Assembly: GCA_035041965.1 (NCBI GenBank)
Contig: JAPYMA010000138.1
Span: 124,001-188,000, forward strand
From: Anisakis pegreffii
Lineage: Eukaryota > Nematoda > Chromadorea > Rhabditida > Anisakidae
Length of the DNA stretch: 64,000 bases
Direction: 5' to 3'
Below are positions 12,681 through 23,660 of this stretch, one piece after another. A program made the position numbers and the translations under genes. Positions within the stretch are counted from its first letter, which is position 1. Each line of letters opens with the position of its first letter. The notes beneath the pieces were generated by a model. The model ran no database searches. It was not told the origin of the DNA and was given only the letters and a program-made list of their open reading frames with translations.

Positions 12681-15680
12681 TACCGAAGAACAAAACCGAA
12701 AATTTAACGACGAGGAAAGACGTTCTGTGTCGCGAACGATACGATTCGTCAGAAAGAAAGACCAAAGTGATCTATGGACAAAAGTGATCGATGAATCAAC
12801 CTTTCGCTTAGTACCTTAAATAGGGATATAACGGATACGGATAGAACACAACATAAGCATGATGAAATGGAATATTTGTATGTACTGTTTGTTGGATGAT
12901 CTTCTCTCTTTGTGCTTGTGTGATATTAATCCTGTTTCGATAACACGGTAGTTTTATTGCAACTAAACGCCTAAACTTTGCAATGAATGGGTCTGTTGAC
13001 AAACTGAAAAGTTCGAGTCTAGGACGCAAACACGGAGGATATTTTTGGCTGAAATTTCGCATGAAATGTTTTCTGACAAATATAAATCACTTTCTGCCGT
13101 TCATCTAAAATCTGGCTGATCGCACTTTTTGCATCAACAATACATATGATTTGCATGAGGATTCTGAAAGTGTCAAGTCCAGTTCTGCTGAGATTTCGCT
13201 TTCGGAAAACTGCGACAATTCAGCATCGTTCTCTGGTGCCTCGGCTGGCGGAATGATAGGAACCATGTGGCGCTGGCACTTTAGCGTGTGTGGCCCAGTA
13301 CACCATATACTATGCTCGAGAGTGCAATTTTATGCGAGAGTACTTCCATTGATATCACAGCGTTTGAGAACGATTCGAAAAGGCAAGAATAATCTAAATA
13401 GTTTACACTGTAGACATGAATATGTTAAACCAACAGTATAAACTAAAAATCCCAGGGGATTTCGCCATATCATCTAAGAAAGAAAGCCATGCTTTCGCTT
13501 TCATGAAGCAACGATCTCTGTGCATAAGGGAAGACAAATTGTAAACAATTGTTTGACAAGGTTGTGAATGATCGACGGAAGCAAATTCGACGGAAGTATG
13601 AATGACAACGAGAAAAAAGTTCAACAGTTGCTAAACTGCATTATAACAAAAACATTTCCAGTAACCATCGAAGTGCAGAAAATAAAAGTGCAATCGAATT
13701 GTTCAGAGTTTCTGTGCTCCTGCTGATTGCATTTCGAAAACAACACACTTCTCCAACTCACATTTAGAGTATTCCCCACAAAATTGCAGTCAGTGAGCGA
13801 TGAACCAAAAGAACGTTTCCATTAAGATATATGAGCACAACAGAAGGACATCGAGACCGATCGGAAAGGAGGGCAGTTTTGCAGATTTATGTTATGCCTC
13901 AGGAGATGTTCAAGCTATACTGCACAAACAAAGACCTCTTCGAAGACCAATTATACTCGACTAATTTTTCCACTTCTTTCACGCTTCTGATTAAAATTCA
14001 TTCCAACTGCATTCATAAATGTTAGTTGAAGAAATAAACATTTTTAATTTTTTTCCATTCTCACTCCTGCTTTCTCTCAAAACGGTGTACTCGAAAGACG
14101 CTGCATCTGTGATGGTGAGAGGTGATTTGCATCTCTGAACTCATGTCAGCATTTATGATCTAGTGATCAAACTCCAACCTCTGGAAAATTCTAAACCGGA
14201 AACCTGTACGATTAATACATTCTACAAGAAAATCAACAAACATGTTAATTGACACTCAATAATAAAGATAAATTTAATCAAGCAAAAAACGAGGTGACTG
14301 CTTTCCAAATCGTGACACCCATTCATAACCGGTTGTACGAAGAATAATTTCCTAATTTTCCTAGCGCTTGTCAACGATCCATCGATTTCGTAACAAATTT
14401 ATAAGTTAACTATGATATCAGGTATACAATGACAGCTATATTGTGGTTGTACGTATATTCATTTTATTTATTGAGTGGATAATCACGCTTCGGACATGTG
14501 AAGTAGCACATTTTTTGTTAAGAGCAAGTAATTTCGTAATGTTAAGAGAGCACAATGCACTGATCAAAGCGCCGAAGACGCACCAATGAATCGGTAAACA
14601 AGAGAGTATCCTTGTGTATTTTAAGGCAATATGTTTGAGACGAAATGTAGGCTCTACAGAACGTTTCCTCCAAAAAAAACTGATAAAAACATTTCGAAAA
14701 TTCTAAATCTTGTCTGTCGTTTAATTTGCAAAAGATACATGGGGATGAAAGCTTTATATGTGTACTTCAAGTCCCCTGTATCATGTTGTGAAAACATTTG
14801 AGGTTGTCTAAGAGCTTATAAAACATTCCGCACCTACCTCGCAGCAACATACTCTATTGGAATCGCAATTGGACACAAGTGAATACAATCAAAGCTAACA
14901 CTTCAGACAAAGTGCATATTGCAATAAAATGACGGTGCGAGAGCAGTAGACAAGCACCCAAATGTGTGAGCGTTTATTTCATATGTCATGAATAAACAGA
15001 ACTGTGCACAGTTAAGCATCTCATAACATGCATGCTAATCAATCGTGCAGTCTAGACTTATATCAGTACTTTGATATGAGTGATTAGATATGTGCTGATA
15101 AGTGAATGTTGATAACAGACTGGATTTGGCAAATTAATATGTTTGAAAAACAAATGCACTCATAAGATGACGTGAACATTGAAGTCTTTCCCTGCATTAA
15201 CCGAACGAACTTATGCTGATGATACTTGGTGAAAGTACAACAAACAAACTTGTGGGCAGCGCGGTTCTCCGGTCCTCGAAATTTTTAAAGACGGTCGCAT
15301 TTTCGAGGTCCCCGACTGCAAACTTCACCTCCGATTTTTCCGAAATTTTCGGGGATCCCCGTTTTCCAAAAGATTTTGGGGGATTCTCCGAGGTTTCCAC
15401 AAAAGTCGATAAATCGGATCAAAGCGTCAAAAACGTGAATTTGACGAGCTTTCATCAATAACGTTCGCATATTTTTTGTGTTTCTAGGAGAACTGACCCC
15501 AAGACAACTGCTCCCCAGAGGAGTGTCCTCAGGCAATTTTCAGCGAGGAAACCGCCCTCCGAACAAGTGCCCCAGTGAACTGTCCTCGACAATTCATCTC
15601 AAACTAATTGTTATAGAAAACTTCTCTTCACGGCTCGCCACAACGTTACCTGAGGTTTGGCTGCGACCTCAGTAAGAACA
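12681..15680. other. Intergenic, no supported gene
   Basis: Three kb of non-coding-looking DNA. The open frame at 13151-13441 (plus) begins with a Ser-rich stretch but has no in-frame ATG near its start and no convincing splice framing, so I do not call it. At 15210-15430 there is a GC-richer patch with repeated cgaaatttt/ccgaaatttt and gagg/ccccg motifs open in several frames on both strands, typical of repeat-derived sequence. Nothing else recognised. Confidence 0.55.
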
Positions 15681-15775
15681 CTAGCCTAAGCCTAAGTTTG
15701 AGCCTCAACCTCTGTCTAATCCTAAACATCAGCCTCAGCCTGAGTATCGACCTTAGCCTAATCCTGTACTGTAAG
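15681..15775. repeat. Degenerate GCCTAA/GCCTCA tract, telomere-hexamer-like
   Basis: A run of interrupted GCCTAA and GCCTCA hexamers (agcctaagcctaagtttgag, then several more spaced units). GCCTAA is the complement of TTAGGC, the nematode telomere repeat, so this could be an old interstitial telomeric tract. A simple degenerate minisatellite is equally possible. Related sequence is at 51770-52700. Confidence 0.6.
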
Positions 15776-16051
15776 AGATATTACCCTTTAAAACCATATG
15801 AATAATGGAGACGATACGCAGAAAATGAGATGACGTAATATATTTGATAAGCGCGCTTGCTCAGTGGTGTGCGAAAAGCAAAACAGTGCCATCATAACAA
15901 GCAATTTATTATTCATTTGAGCACATTACTATTATGAGTCTTATTTACTTTCATCACAATTCGGCAGTGAACATAGGGTATAACGAAACTGATATGATGA
16001 ACAGAATGAGAACGAAGCTAATTTTGGGCTGAGATAACAAGTAACCTTCAG

Positions 16052-19000
16052 TCATTCACAATTATCAGCCAATGTTTCACAGTCGATACCTCGAATGAGA
16101 AGGGCACGATTGACACCTTCGGTGAGTTTATCGATAAACAACAAATAAATCCAAAAACGTTCGAGTTGCGCCGGAGGCTCGGGAATATTCAGTAAAATCA
16201 AGAATGATTCACTACTTCTATCCAGAATCATTCTATTTAAGGACTGTGCTCGAAGCTGAAATATCAGAGTGAAGGTTGCATTCTGAGAAATTTGTAAATT
16301 CCACTTATTTCGATTCCAAATAAACATTTCGAAACAAACAAATTTTTAATCGCAACGGGAACAGAATTAGAAAACAGATCAAAACAACGTACAAGTTGTT
16401 CAGTTTTCGAAATATTAGCTTGTTTTGAAGGAAGTGATTTGTAACTGAATGACGACCTTAGTTCCGTATCATTATCACCTGCGTGATAACCCTTATCAAC
16501 TGCCGATTGTAATAAATTGCCATCATAGCTGTAAAAAAGAAACAAATTGCATGCAGTTGAAGTAATAACATACACCATAACTGCTTGATCAAAATTTTAG
16601 CCACTGAGCAGCCAACATCAAAAATATAACTGTTATTTGTGCACTGACTAATCGTTGAGCTAAAAATGATATTGATTTTTAATAAATTGCCTAATATTGA
16701 GATTTCATTAATTCTCCTAATGTCCGTAAATACCAAAGAACCACAGATAGTCCTTTAATCTTAGTGTCAATTATCGTTAAAAAATTCAACAAAACGAACA
16801 GTCCCAAAAACTTGGCCACTTTAGCGAACACCGATTGTTTTGGTAGATCACCGAATCGCTGACTAATTTTCAGTCCTCTTAGAGACGTGTATTCACAAAT
16901 AAATGAACACTGCAATTATACTCTGCTTCGGCTGAAGGCTTTTAGTGGGGAAGCAACAATTTTATGAACTACCGATACGGCTAACAATGTTAACCTAGAA
17001 ACATCTGTATAAAGCAATGTTAAACGAGCATTCTGAGCTATGCTCTCCTTTGGCTAAAATACTTGGCTATTTCAGCTTTTCTTGTGCCATTCCGAATGCT
17101 ACACAGTTGAATTTACCGCAGTCCTTGAAGCTACTGACGTGGTTTAGTCGCTTGCAAAAATCACTTACACTTATGATGAATGCTACAAATGGTTACCTAT
17201 TTCAAAGCTAGCAATCTCACTACACTGGTGATAGAGCTTCACAAAATTAATTTAACCAAGAGAAAAACATGAACTGAAAACTTTTTTAAAATATATATGA
17301 TTGAAGTATTATAAAAGAATGTTATAAATAACTGCTGACATCAGCATAAATGATTTCGACACTTTGCAGTGAAATACGATTGGAACGAAGCCATCGCCGA
17401 ATGTCCTCCTCAATGAGACTGCCGTCATCTAACGTTTCGATTACAACAAAAAGTCGAATGATCGCCCTTCGCCATGATTCATTCCGTTTCAAAAGATGCG
17501 CAAGCAGAACAAGAGTGTCACCACTATCAATAATCCACCAAACATCTATCACAAACTGCGAAAATAACGCCTACAAGTATTATATATATCATAACAAACA
17601 ATATTAATTTTCAAAGACGTTCAATAAAGTCGACAGTGATAATCATTCGTAGCTTTATGAGAGAATTACCCATAGTTGCAAAACGATATATGGGATAATC
17701 AAAAAATCAAGGTAAAAATTGATGTAATTATGAAAGAATTTGAAAATTTTACATTTACGGTTAATGGAAAATGACCCTTCACCAATATCAGATTACATTG
17801 TCGAATACAAACACGATGCATATGATAATGATAGAGAATTTGCTCAGCTGCTCCCGACAACGTGGCACTGCAATTTCAAATATTGACAGTTAGCGAGGGT
17901 AGTGCTCGAAATGAGTGATGAAAGCATTAAAACGCTTTATTGTGTAATACTGTGATCACCACAAAAATTCGATTCAATACAATACGGTATTTATTTTTCG
18001 CATCGTGAACATGTGAAAAACAGTAACTGGATAAAAATGATCATGCACAAAGCAATGCGAACAACTAGTTCATTGAGAGAGAGATATGGATGCTTCACCG
18101 AGTTGGATAGTCAAGAATAATCGTATTTGAATGAAACGCTCCAAGACCACAGCAGTTCGCTAGAGCTGATGCAATTGAATGCAGAGAACTAATCTGTAAC
18201 ATTGTTGTAATTAGTAATTAACATTGTTGATACTCAATAAAACTTGTAATTAGTAATTAACATTGTTGATACTCAATAAAACTTGTAATTAGTAATTAAC
18301 ATTGTTGATACTCAATAAAACTTGTAATTAGTAATTAACATTGTTGATACTCAATAAAAAGTCATCAACTAAATAGTTGCATATTCAAGCAATGTCTTAC
18401 CACAAAAAATCGCTTGTGTTTTATGATTCGAATGCAAAATTATAATTATAATTGAGCATAAAATAATTGAGCACATAATTATACGAAATTGTCATTATAT
18501 AAAAATTATTGATTATATATTAATGCAAAATAATTAATTACATTATCAGTGATATAATTGATTATATATAAGTATACTATATAAAATTATAATTGATCAT
18601 ACAAAGTGATAATGTCATACATCAGCCGAATACTCGATCACAGTAGCAGTAAACTAATGATAGTGATAAAATTAATATTTCTATGAAACAACAACCTTAC
18701 GATACATAAACTGGGTAGCATAACCATCCAGACTGATCGCAATCATCGAACGTTGCGATGCGTAGATATCTGCCTTACCAACATATTCTTGGTCATATAC
18801 ATACCGAATTAGAGATATGCATAATGCATTCCGATCTAAAACACATGACCAATTCTCTACAGTTAACCAAGTAATTGATCTGACGAAGTGAAATCGATCA
18901 AAAGCCGTCGAAAATAAGATCAAATACTCAGTAAGGGCTTTCAAATCAAATTAAAACAAATTTCGTAAGAGCTACAAATTATTATGTTCCCTTTCTGCAT

Positions 19001-22000
19001 AGAGTAATAAGGCATAAAACATTTGATATGGTTCTAAAGATTAATTTTTTTAAACATCCACTTACAACCAAGAGCGTTATTTTGCTTTTATTTCGTCAAA
19101 AGAGATTTATTCACAAAATTGAAATATCAATTGCATAAAAATATTAAAAAATGTTGACTGATGATGTGATTTACTAATTAAGGTTAGATTCATACGAAGG
19201 GAATTTGTATGTTAAAATAAAAATGACAAGTATAAATATTGACTCTCTGAAATCAGCTTCACTAGACGTAAAAGATTGTCGCTTGATGCTGGAAATCTAG
19301 TGAAGATGATACATCTCGGTCTGACCCTCATTTCAGCATAGGATCTGTAAGAAGAATCTGATAAAACGTTATGGTTTATCAACTAGCGTTTGTTCGAAAT
19401 GCAATGAGAATGCGATGAACAACATCGAAGTACTGAATCAACCTGAATTCACCAACTGGTATCGTGAAAAGGAGCATATTGGCTAAATCCAGCAATAACT
19501 CTTGATACGCACGCAATGAATAGCGACGAGTGATCATATTATTGCCAGTATAGTAAACTATTGCACAAATCGTTATTACCAGCACAACTCCGGATTCTGT
19601 TCTGAATGCTATCGTCCAACATCCAAACGCACCCAATAATGCTACTGGCCAATAAAACACATTCGTTGGAGGCTTCCAGCTCAATTTTGACATATAATAT
19701 AATTGGATAATAGATACAAGCCGGATCATAGCCTGACTCAGGCTCACAACATTAATGATATTGGTACACAACTCGGTTTTAAGCAAAACTTTCCTCCGCG
19801 AACGGAACTCGAAGCTCAGAGGTAGAGCCCCAACCGGTAATTGGTACGTCGCGAGTTCGATTCCCGCTCACGGAGGAAAGTTTTGCTCGAAACCGAGTGG
19901 TGTACCGAAATCATTAATGAATATTTAAAATGTGTGCGATTATGAACAAAACTCACAAATCAAGTCACTTAATCTGAACACAACTCAAAACTACCTCGGT
20001 AACTGAAGAACCGAATTGATAGCAGCACAAAAATTAATTAAGCTGAGTGCACCCAGCACTGCACAACCACTGGCAATTAATATGCAATCAACACTGCGAA
20101 GAAGTGCGAACAACGCAACCATAGCCATCGTTAACAAGACTGCAGTCATGTGCCGCAGTTTATGTTTACGGTAAAAGAAGAAATCCGGTACTCGGAATCT
20201 ATGACTCGTTATCAAGCTGAGTAGAAGTGACTTCGCTGCTGAAGTTGAGCTATCTTCAAAGTTGAAACCGAAAATGAAGGAGAGCGGTTCAAAACGCTAA
20301 CTGAGCATATACTGTCCAGCTGCGACGGTTGACATAGTAATAACGGTGATGATAATGAAAAGTGGGCTTATAACGGTTAGCGGAAAGGACAAGTGTCGAA
20401 TACTGCCTTCACCGAACTTGTCAAGTAGTAGATCCCTTTCAATCATGACAGCAGTTAACACACCGATTAAGATCATCACCTGAATGTTACCACTTCATTG
20501 AGTGATGCTACCACAATAAAGCAAAGATATTTTGAACTAACAATTAATAGAGCAGTGATTGCTGAAAGGACACCTCTAGCCATCTTTTTGGTTGGCGAAG
20601 CAAGTGCAGATGGAACGTTTGCACCCAGCACAGTGCCAGTAAACAATGGCAACATCATTACAATACATCCAATGAATGAAGCAATATGCACATTCTAAAA
20701 TCTTTAGGTTCAACGACGAATATATTTCGTTACATATGATTCTGACTGTATTTCTCATTTTCCAACTAAAGCACTCAAAATTTCATTGCATTATTCACAA
20801 ATATAAGTACACCTCATAATGTAACATAGATTATACCATACCTAAAATAAAATCCAATATCTATTGCGGCAATGCTATATCAATAGAATGATCAACATCT
20901 AGTGACACTGACAATCAATCGTTTCTACTGAAGAAATAATGAGAAAAGAAACGCACAGAAGCAGAGATGCGATCGAAAATCCTCGAATCATAAATAATAT
21001 TTCGCCAATCATCAAATTCCAAATTATTCAGTGATGCGATATTCTGATCGAAATTAGACAGAACCAAGTTGAAATTCCAAGAAATAGTTTTATTATACAG
21101 TCTTTCTTCATTACACCTCTCAAGTTCGGGTGAACATGCGAGAATTCGGCTTATAAATGCATGACTGAAGAATGGTACATCTACGAAAAACAATGGAATT
21201 TCACGGTAATCAGATGTGAAGTCGAGATATTCTAACATCCACAGTATTCTTGATTTAATTCGAAAACAAACCAAGAGTGAACATCAATCAATTTCAAAAT
21301 AAAATCAGCAGTTAAAAAACAAGCTAATTGTTAATGTACTCGCTTCGATGCACAACGCATAAAAGTTTAAATGAAATTATACAGCCTATCCTCATCTCGG
21401 CTGTCCATAAACAGTTCATAAACTTCCGCTAATGCAATTTCGGCTGAACTATTTGGGTAACAGAATGTACTGGAAGATGATAAATCTGCATGAATTATCA
21501 GCTTACTTGCAATTGCCCATGACACCACGATCTTCAGGTGCAGAGATTGGTAATGCACTTAATGTTTTAAAAATTGAGCTCGGCATCTGATCGTCTCCTC
21601 AATTTTACCTCCATTACAAACTTTATGCTATGAAAATTTTCAGTAGTTCAATGCAACAGTGGAAATTATTTGGTAAGAGTAAATCTGATTGCGATTCTGC
21701 AATTTGGCTCTCTATCTAGCACCGTCGAAACAACCCTCAGCTCTTCAAATTTGGATCAAACAAACGAAAAATGTTTTACCAAGCATGCATCTCATCTCCA
21801 CAAATCCATTCCATTTCAAGTGAAGTAAACTGGGAACTATCGCAGCAATTGATATCTCAAAAAATACAACTGGAACCCAGAAAAAATCTGCAATGAGAAA
21901 TTAATTAACTGATAAGCAGACGGTCACATTTGATATCGATTCATATTACATTTCACTATTTTTTTGCCAACACTTGTGTAGATCGATGGAAGGATAAGAA

Positions 22001-23660
22001 ATATATAAAAGTAGACCCATGAAAGGCTATCATTTTCAGTGCGAAGCTGCAGTTCCTCCAACACTGAGGCGTTCTGAAAAATCGATCATCAAGCAATATA
22101 CATCGACCTGTGTCAAGAAGCTGTATGCTGATGAATGAAGAAATGAATGAAATCTGCAATAATTCATTACAGTGCTCATTCATTTATAAGAGTATTGAAA
22201 TGAACGATACCTACTTCAAGCAGTTCACACAACTCAACAACTGGTGATGAATCTTATGAAATGTAAAAGAAGAATGGTGAATTTTAAAACGATTATGGAG
22301 ATGAGCGATACATTTCGAATCAGTTGCCGTGTTTCATGGATACTCAAAGCGGGAATATGTGAGGCATAACGATACATCATCTCGGAGCATATCATACAAC
22401 TGGCTGCTGAGAAACCACCATTCGCAACCATCAAAAGAATTGTCACTAAACAATAAACATCTTCGTTACAAACATTCGAACTCCAAGTGTGGTGTGAATA
22501 CATCACTTCGAATATTCACATAATGCCTTTTTATAACAGTCTCAAACTGAATATTGGATAGTCGCTTCGTTCTAAATCTGAAGCAATAAACAGGATTGTC
22601 CGAACATTCATGCAACGAATTCGGCTGTTCAGATCGGTGTTTGATTACTCATGAATGCGAGGAATATGATGCTCGTTTCGATTATAGACTATAAGTGTTC
22701 TAAGAAGACTTTACACTGTGATAAACGCTAATTGAGGATGGATGCATAATAAGAAACAACCAGCATAAATTTTTTTGTATCACTAAACATTTTCACCTAT
22801 AACTGCAATATCGCTGTTAAAATTATTTGTGAAAATAACGAACGGTCCCCCATAGAATCGATCACTTCCATTCGTTGCAGCAGCAATTACTGAACATGCT
22901 GATATGATCACCTAAAACATCTCACATGATTTCTTAAAACCGCTAAAGATCAGGTGACTGAATAGAACACTGCTATAATCCGTCGACATTCACTTTATTC
23001 ACCTCATTCAGAGGTAACTATTTTCCAGCCGCAAAACTGACAGAATAGAACTGATGAATGATGATTCACCAAGATGAAATCGAACAAAATTGCGGCAACA
23101 AATTCATAAAATCCAAGAAATCCGATAATCCATGGAATTCGAACAATAATAAAGGAAAGCAATAAGCAGTTTTGTATGTAACTCATAAAAATGACTCCAC
23201 TCGTTTTCAGCACTCCATTTGCATAAGGAGCATCATCGTCCTGAAATAATGCGATAATGTGATTTGTTCAGCCACTCCAAAATATAGCACTAGTATGTAA
23301 TGTCACTTCAATACGATGACTTGCCTGCACGATGAAAGTACTCAATATTTTACGGATGATACGCCTATCAATCCGCTCATCTGACGACTTGATACCATCT
23401 GATTTTGACTTCCGTTTATCCGAACTGCCATCTTTTATAGAACTTCCCAAACTAGATAATTCTAAAGTTGAAATCACACATTACTTTTTGCTGCGGCAGC
23501 ATCAGCAAGATTAGAAATCATCAACTATTCTATACAACACTTTATTTGATGACAAACCCAGGGGTGCTAAACTGGATATTTCAACTAGATCTTCTGTATC
23601 ATCGAAAGTAGTTATATCGGTAAGTGTTGTTTCCACATCAAACGGTCGAGCATCAACCAT
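16052..23660 (-). CDS. SLC12 cation-chloride cotransporter, KCC-like, 980 aa
   Basis: Electroneutral K/Cl (or Na/K/Cl) cotransporter of the plasma membrane. Eighteen phase-consistent exons: 23660-23558, 23461-23325, 23240-23070, 22911-22797, 22445-22312, 22073-21950, 21887-21780, 21485-21383, 21248-20957, 20694-20542, 20479-20302, 20238-19995, 19679-19384, 18937-18701, 17867-17797, 17555-17333, 16528-16479, 16255-16052. Landmarks: first helix with IVRIPWIIGFLG; RCMLG before a long extracellular loop, like KCC VCMLG; TGTVLGANVPSALASP, the family TM6 motif; AGQYMLTAAKSLL; SWKPPTNVFYWPVALLGAF; C-terminal IDVWWIIDSGD and LILLNIPEPP, ending near LLIRG. The large TM5-TM6 loop and CMLG point to KCC over NKCC. 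It is divergent: the block equivalent to KCC VVLGWP is not visible between 18701 and 17867, and exon 16528-16479 is weakly supported. Intron 23324-23241 starts with GC. Length is normal for KCCs. Confidence 0.93.
18203..18358. repeat. 39-bp minisatellite, about four copies
   Basis: Four head-to-tail copies of a 39-bp AT-rich unit beginning aacttgtaattagtaattaa, nearly identical to each other, inside the SLC12 intron between exons 18937-18701 and 17867-17797. Confidence 0.95.
18420..18620. other. AT-rich intronic stretch
   Basis: Almost pure A/T with repeated taattat/attatat words, in the same SLC12 intron as the minisatellite. No coding or structural signal beyond low complexity. Confidence 0.6.
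19750..19919. mobile_element. 170-bp terminal-inverted-repeat element with tRNA-like core
   Basis: Left arm 19750-19798 and right arm 19871-19919 are inverted copies matching at 44 of 49 positions. They begin cattaatgat and reach inward to cttcctccg. The 72-nt centre resembles a tRNA. It has a D-arm/A-box GCTCAGAGGTAGAGC (19814-19828), a 4-bp stem with a 7-nt loop CCGGTAA (19830-19844), and a T-arm GCGAGTTCGATTCCCGC (19851-19867). TTCCTCCG/CGGAGGAA (19791-19798 with 19871-19878) pairs where an acceptor stem would be. Position 33 is C instead of U, and about 15 nt separate the acceptor and D arms, so it is unlikely to be a working tRNA. It lies in the SLC12 intron 19994-19680. A partial relative is at 62859-62910. 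Confidence 0.8.

Noticed and set aside
13151..13441. Ser-rich plus-strand frame
   Set aside because: No in-frame ATG, no good splice sites and no recognisable domain.
15197..15675. Overlapping frames on both strands in the GC-richer patch
   Set aside because: Open in several frames at once with repeated words, typical of repeat composition and not of a gene.
16264..16736. Longer alternative last exons for SLC12 (for example a 104-codon frame 16264-16578)
   Set aside because: Using acceptor 16528 with the phase left by exon 17555-17333 puts the other frame in register (MMAIYYNRQLIRVITQ). The longer frame needs a two-base carry-over that no donor provides.
19791..19878. Functional tRNA gene (GGT anticodon-like loop)
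   Set aside because: Position 33 is C, the acceptor-to-D spacing is about 15 nt instead of 2, the anticodon stem has only four pairs and the T stem has a mismatch. The acceptor stem is part of a longer inverted repeat. Treated as a tRNA-like core of a mobile element.
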